From Diphasiastrum complanatum (Eukaryota > Streptophyta > Lycopodiopsida > Lycopodiales > Lycopodiaceae), in NCBI GenBank assembly GCA_029204225.1, contig CM055097.1:33542804-33606803 (forward strand): a stretch of 64,000 nucleotides of DNA. Direction: 5' to 3'. This document shows, in pieces, positions 58,919 through 64,000 of the stretch (the first letter of the stretch is position 1; every line of letters starts with the position of its first letter). A program made the position numbers and the translations under genes. The notes beneath the pieces were generated by a model. That model worked only from the letters and a program-made list of their open reading frames with translations. It did no database searches and was not told the DNA's origin.

Positions 58919-59767
58919 TGTCAAAGTACAACAAAAAGGACCAAGAATGGATCCAAATCAGATCCACAAGTGTGATTGGGTGTTAGATTAGATTGATCTA
59001 CCAATCTACACAAGATTAGATAGCACTAGATCAAATCTACATCAACAAATCTAACAAGAACAATCAAATATGATCAAAACTTGTACTTGCTGGTTTCATA
59101 CGTGTGAATACCTGTCAGAGTACGGACTGCCAGAAAATAATGAAGTACACTAAGCTTAGAAACCATTAGAAGCATAAAATCACAAGACAAATGGAGAGAT
59201 TACTCAAGAAATGCACCAAAACCAAGATTTAGCTTTCTTGTCAATTATGGCCAAATGATCCACCATATATACACAAGAGCTGATGCTTACTCAGCTGATT
59301 TGGCACGTGTGAGAGTGCCTACTCATCAAAGGATCCACCAATAATCATCAATATGGCACATGGACCAAGTTTCCTAACTTATAGCCACCTCCCTTGATTT
59401 TAGGCAATTTTCCTAATTTATAGGGACTTGCACAAATATCTACTACAAGTTGGATCTCACCTACTACTGATGTTTTCACACATGTGAGAAGTCCTTGTCA
59501 CGTGTGAGATCACTCCTATCCATGTGAAATAGCTTTTCCTACCAATAAAATGATGCCAAGTGGCATATAGCTAGAAAACTAGATTTTGGCCATTTTTGCC
59601 ACTAGATCTCAAATGAAATGGTATGTACAACCTATATGACTCATCTAAATGATAAATGCATTTATTTCACACGTGGGAACAGGCTCCACACATGTCTTAT
59701 GATGATATGTACTACTCATAATGGTATTCACAAGATATGATCAAGTTAGCTTTTGCCAATTTTAACA
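58919..59767 (-). repeat. 5' LTR of the non-autonomous element
   Basis: 849 bp and the same termini as the 3' LTR, with roughly 11 substitutions and no indel noticed by eye. Confidence 0.95.
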
Positions 59768-59772
59768 TTTTT

Positions 59773-62689
59773 GGGCATGAATACCTTTCAAATGGGGGTC
59801 TGAACCTATTGGCTCTCATTACAAGCTTAAAGATATGATGGATTACCTCTGATTTGAGCCATCATGCATCCAATTTGGAAGGTGAGCATTGGACACCATC
59901 ACGTTGAAGTTTTGTTTGTTGAAGGAGGCCACAAATGCATTTTTTGCATGATATGAGCTTATGATTGCTTGTTGGACCTATTAGAAGCTTCTATGCCTCT
60001 CTAATGAACCTTAGTAGAGTGCTTGTAACCTATGATTGGATGCTTATTGGGCTAGAGTTGAATTTTTTATGATACCACCTACAAAAAGTGCACCCTCCTA
60101 CCTGATTTTTTTGTCATTTACAGATCGCACATGTGAAGCCTAGGTGGCAAGGTGATGTGGCAAGTACCTTGTATACCCACTCTCCCTCCGTATTGTGCTT
60201 TATAGCGACCAATTTAGAGTCTTGTAGAGAAAGTTATGGCTGTCAAAAATTTGGCAATTTTTGAACTAAAATTTGCAAAATTTTGGAAATGTTCTGATGC
60301 ATGCATGCTTGTAACTCAATGTAGTGATTGTCTATTGTTGAAAATGTATGAATAGATCTGTATGCATGCTTGGAGCATGTTGCATGCATAATCAGTAGAT
60401 TGATTAGATGAATTATTACATGAAGCTATTTTTGGTAATTCTAGATTAAAAAGCAGATTTCCTAGTGTCTAGGCTATTTTGGAAAAAAAATTTGTTTTTA
60501 CAAAAAAGTCAGTGCATGTCAAGTTTGTTGCATGCAGATTGTTTCGAAATAATTTCGATATGTGATAGTGCTTGTAAATTTGATAGATCGATTTTCACAG
60601 TTGGTCCATTTCGAACGGATTTCGAAAATCCCAGAGCTAATTTTCCAGTTTCTTGGCAATTTACATAAAAATTGATTTTTTTATTGAAATCACTGCATGT
60701 CGTGTTGGATGCATGTTGAATGTTTCCGAATCCTTTCAATATGTGATGGTAACTGTGAAACTGTCAAGTCGATGTTTGATCGATTGTCACAGTTTAGGTC
60801 CATATTGAATGGTATTTGAAAATCCCAATTTACGTAAAATTTGAAGAAACCATTTACGTTTGCGATTTGTTCAAATTTATTGGTTATTGATCAAATAGAA
60901 ATGACTTATAAAGTGAATGATCTTAATGTGTTGGAATTAGTCAGTTCTTTAAGATCAATGTAACCTTCACTTTTAGTTGAAGATTTTGTGAATCTATCAA
61001 TTAAGGAGCATTTCTTGTTTTAGGGATCAATAAGGACCAAGAAAAATGTAAATCTAGTTGGAACAGTTTCTATGCTGATCCGTAAGGGGATTTGCCAGGA
61101 ATTGAGTGCGGCACTTAATGATTGAACAATCAAAACTGTCAGGATGATTAGTGTTAAAGTTTCTGATACCAAATTGAACTTTTTCCTAGTACAAATTTTG
61201 GGGCTTTATTAACCTGAACCATTTTTGGAAGGGGGGAAGGGTGGAAGCCTGAGATGTAGATGATTGGTGGTCTTAGTGAATCTATTTCTCTTTTATATTA
61301 GACTTCTACTGTTTAGAACTTTCTTAATACATGACAATTGGATTGAGATTCATATAATTTCTTCCAGTATAGAACTTTGTTCTGAAGGACTGTAATAGTT
61401 ATATGAAATTGTACTTCCATATAAGATATTTGAATACGGCTCGAAATTTAGGTTTCCTGGACCCTAACGTTAGTCTCTATATGATAGTTGATTATTGAGA
61501 GGTAATATTTCTATCATTTGGGATAAGATGTTCTATGATTCTAAGGAAAAAGTCTGGTTTGTAATAGTATTGAATACTCATTACTGACTTTTTTCCAATC
61601 TTTGATATCTTATGCGTTGTCTCCTGAGTAATTTTTAATCGAAATTAAAAAATTTCTTTTTAAAAGAGGGAGAAGAAAAGATAGGAATAAGTCTTTCAAG
61701 GAATCAGCCAGTTGCATTGATTTTGGACAAAATCATGTATGTGTGCAAAGGTAGAACTATCCAGTTGGAATAGTGGAACTCTCTAAGTGATTATTTTGAA
61801 TAATCTAGAACTAGAGGACTTTTGGGGATATGGGTAGTGGTAAAGATTAAATTAAGGTGTTGTTATTTTTTGGCATGTAATGCTAGGGATAGAGCACTTA
61901 ACTCAAGAGGATATCTGGAGTACTCAAGACTGAGTTAAAGTCATTTTTATCTTGATGAATCTCCTAAGATTTTGGTGGGATGAGTTTTGTACCTTAGTTT
62001 CTGAAAAAATTCTAAGTATATTTGTACCAAGAAGTGTTTATGACAGGTCTACAAGTAATTGTAGATAGTCTTGGACTATAATTGTTTTGAATCTTTAACT
62101 TTTCAATATTGATCTCTAATGTAAGGTGAGAACTCACCCAGTGATTCATGTAAATTGAGGTTACATGAAGGTAATGTTATTAGATTGGAGAGAATCAAAC
62201 CCAATAGGAAAATTTATCTTTTAGTGTACATCTAAAGGTCAATATAGTATTTCAGATTAGAGATAGTTAATAAGTACTTCCATCTCTAAGTACTTATTTG
62301 ATATTGAAGTCAGACTAAAGATTGATTTTGAGGATAAAAGTGAAAGTTAAATGATTGATTTGTTAGCTTTTAGACTTAATCTTCAGGTTTGGTCAACTAC
62401 TATCCAGTGCATCATGTAAATTTACTTTATATGATGATGATAGTTAGATGTATTGAAGATTTTGCCCATTTGGAGGATTTATCGCTCATTGTACCTTTGG
62501 ACCCTGAATGAGTACTCAAGAGAAGAGATAAACGATTGAGAAATCATTGTATCTCCGTGTGCTTGCTTAGGTTGGTTGGTCAAATTGAGGATAATGATTC
62601 ATGGGAAAAAGTTAAAAGAATACAAATTGGATCTTCCCTAGTTACTCGTTCTAAGGACAGAACTAGTTTAAGGGGAGAAGAATGTTATG
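59773..62689. other. AT-rich intergenic, no gene seen
   Basis: Only short ORFs. From about 60.9 kb the sequence resembles the non-coding flanks at 25-26.6 and 29.5-32 kb in composition and word use, so it may be retroelement LTR or leader. Confidence 0.4.
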
Positions 62690-63130
62690 TCCATGTCCAA
62701 TATATGGGATTCGGAGTAATTCCTGACATGGATAGCCGGTCACTCCAGGTGTATATGGTTATTGGTTATGCCTTGTCATTCCGAGCTTGGCTTGTAAAGT
62801 AATTAATAATCATATGAAGTCCCAAACCTATAATTGGACATAGGAGCACTTGCATCGTGTCTGATTGTTATAATGCAAGAATAGGAGGTTAATAGCTAAT
62901 AAAGGCTGCATGGGAATCCTAAGGAGAATATTCTCTCTTTGGAGAGAAAATACTTACCATGGAAACTTGCCCATCTTCCTATTGGAAATTTAGTTTTTTT
63001 AGCCAGGATTCTTCTCCTCTCTTGCATTCATTCACCATGGCTTGGAGGCTAGATCCCGGAGGAAACTCTAGGAGGGATCTAGGATTGGCTGGGTGGTTTT
63101 GCTCCATAGGTGTCCTTTTGGTTGTTTTGC
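62690..63130 (+). repeat. Divergent retroelement-derived repeat, copy 2
   Basis: Counterpart of 1-410: same order of blocks, ending in CCATGGCTTGG, GGCTAGATC, GGATTGGCTGGG and GCTCCATAGG. The copia gag starts soon after it, but the two may be unrelated neighbours. Confidence 0.45.
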
Positions 63131-63189
63131 AACAGGATCTAGTCAGATCTTCATAAGGCGATTCTTACACTTATCAATACAAGATGGAG

Positions 63190-63987
63190 ATGAGAGAGTA
63201 AATTTCTCATTCAAGGGCACGAAAAAGACCAATGGATCCAAGAAAGATCATGCAAAGGAGTCGAAGGAGGAGGATCAAGCATCAAGTTCAAAGGAAAAGG
63301 ACAAGTCAAAGCTAAAATGCTTCTTTTGTGGAAAGAGGGGGCATTATGCATCCGAATGCTACAAGAGGCAAAGAGCACAAGAGGAGGAGGACAAACAAGG
63401 AAACCCTGCACATGAAGAGGAGAAAGATGAAGTAGATGTATTCTTGATGGCATCTACATCCTCACCAACAAGCAATAGCAATTTAAGAGACACCTGGTGG
63501 ATTGATAGTGGGGCTAGCTCCCACATGACCTGTGAAAAAGACTTTTTCTCAACCTTACACTCATTCAATGATGCTAAAAATTTTGTCTTTACTGCAAGCG
63601 ATGAAGAGTGTAGGATAGATGGTGTTAGTACCATCTCTTTGTATCTAGAATCCTCAATAAGTATGAATCTAGAAAATGTCCTTTATGTACCATCAATTAC
63701 CAAGAATATGCTAAGTGTTGGTCAACTTTTGAAAAGTGGTTGGGATGTCCACTTTAAGCATGGAGTTTGTTCCATTTTTAAGAATGATGTTTGCATTGGA
63801 AAAGGATTCAAACATGGAAGATTGTTTAAATTGGAAGCTAATATTGCTTTTGAGAATGTGAGCTTGGCAAATGAGAAGATCACTCAAGTAGTGGTCAATT
63901 TCTGTGCAAAGAATTTTACACATAAAGCAGGGGTTGTGTTGTGCTTTATCGATACCATTTACGTAAAGAAATTTGGTAAGCCATTGT
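63190..63987 (+). pseudogene. Ty1/copia gag C-terminus, protease and pre-integrase fragment
   Basis: The frame (open from 63093) becomes copia-like at about 63190: KKDHAKESKEEDQASSSKEK, the perfect knuckle CFFCGKRGHYASEC (CX2CX4HX4C), DVFLMAST, the protease active site TWWIDSGASSHMTC, CRIDGVSTISLYLESS, NLENVLYVPSITKNMLSVGQLL, and LFKLEANIAFE. After about 63880 similarity fades and the frame ends at 63987. The N-terminal Gag is missing, and the rest of pol would lie beyond or is lost. Confidence 0.87.
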
Positions 63988-64000
63988 AGTTCATCATTGG

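Larger units (their letters stand above)
54250..59767 (-). mobile_element. Complete non-autonomous LTR retrotransposon
   Basis: 5,518 bp, bounded by TTTTT target duplications at 54245-54249 and 59768-59772. Two 849-bp LTRs both read TGTCAAAG..TTTTAACA on the plus strand. On the minus (sense) strand the 5' LTR is 58919-59767, followed directly by TGGTATCAGAGCC (tRNA-iMet PBS). TTGAGGAGGAG (PPT) precedes the 3' LTR at 54250-55098. By eye the LTRs differ at about 11 positions, implying recent insertion. The 3.8-kb interior has a repetitive 1.8-kb leader and one long ORF but no protease, integrase, RT or RNase H. Its knuckle-flanking sequence resembles the copia gag at 63190, so copia-type proteins probably mobilise it. 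Confidence 0.95.

Noticed and set aside
54250-59767. Autonomous copia element with pol in another frame
   Set aside because: No YVDD, DSGA, integrase HHCC/DDE or RNase H motif was found on either strand between the LTRs.

Overview
This is a repeat-rich nuclear window from a land plant. The support is plant-type Ty1/copia and Ty3/gypsy pol fragments, a tRNA-iMet primer-binding site on an intact LTR element, long dinucleotide microsatellites, a plant AIP2-type RING exon bounded by a spliceosomal donor, and a plant-specific DUF740/OCTOPUS-like gene. I cannot name the species. Base composition is mostly AT-rich with abrupt GC-rich islands that coincide with mobile or tandem repeats.

Host genes are few. 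An intact single-exon UPF0060/YnfA-like four-helix membrane protein gene lies at 3729-4076 (+). A DUF740/OCTOPUS-like gene lies at 48389-49480 (-), with a probable spliced 5' leader running up to about 50.3 kb. One exon of an AIP2-like RING-H2 E3 ligase (19548-19784, -) is cut off by a gypsy integrase fragment. A second exon-like piece (18888-19083, -) and a degenerate coiled-coil region (41.2-42.6 kb, -) are weaker candidates.

Layout. 0-5 kb: a retroelement flank, three ~85-bp tRNA-derived retroposons with their own target-site duplications, a degenerate copia remnant, a GC-rich TIR element, tandem hairpins and the YnfA gene. 5-16 kb: AT-rich DNA with a LINE ORF1-like fragment, microsatellites, minisatellites and copia scraps. 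16-18.2 kb: four copies of a ~340-bp repeat interrupted by GC-rich, palindrome-rich segments. 18.9-23.6 kb: the RING exon, gypsy integrase and copia fragments. 26.6-29.4 kb: a decayed gypsy element (gag, protease, RT). 32.4-40 kb: copia LTR/gag pieces, a second gypsy copy split by a 1.1-kb TIR/fold-back element, and a gypsy-copia chimera ending in a copia LTR. 42.8-44 kb: a large inverted repeat. 48.4-50.3 kb: the DUF740-like gene. 51.7-54.2 kb: a copia integrase-RT-RNase H fragment abutting an inverted copia LTR. 54.25-59.77 kb: a structurally complete, recently inserted LTR element. 62.7-64 kb: a second copy of the window-start repeat, then a copia gag-protease fragment.

The most notable object is the 5,518-bp minus-strand LTR element. 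It has two 849-bp LTRs differing at about 11 positions by eye, a matching 5-bp TSD, a perfect PBS and a PPT. It encodes no protease, integrase or reverse transcriptase. Its one long ORF has a gag-like N-terminus (a CCCC-type knuckle and a half knuckle) followed by an unrecognised region containing an internally duplicated ~130-residue module. It looks like a recently mobile non-autonomous family that depends on copia-type enzymes. The ~85-bp tRNA-like retroposons may be a second undescribed small family.
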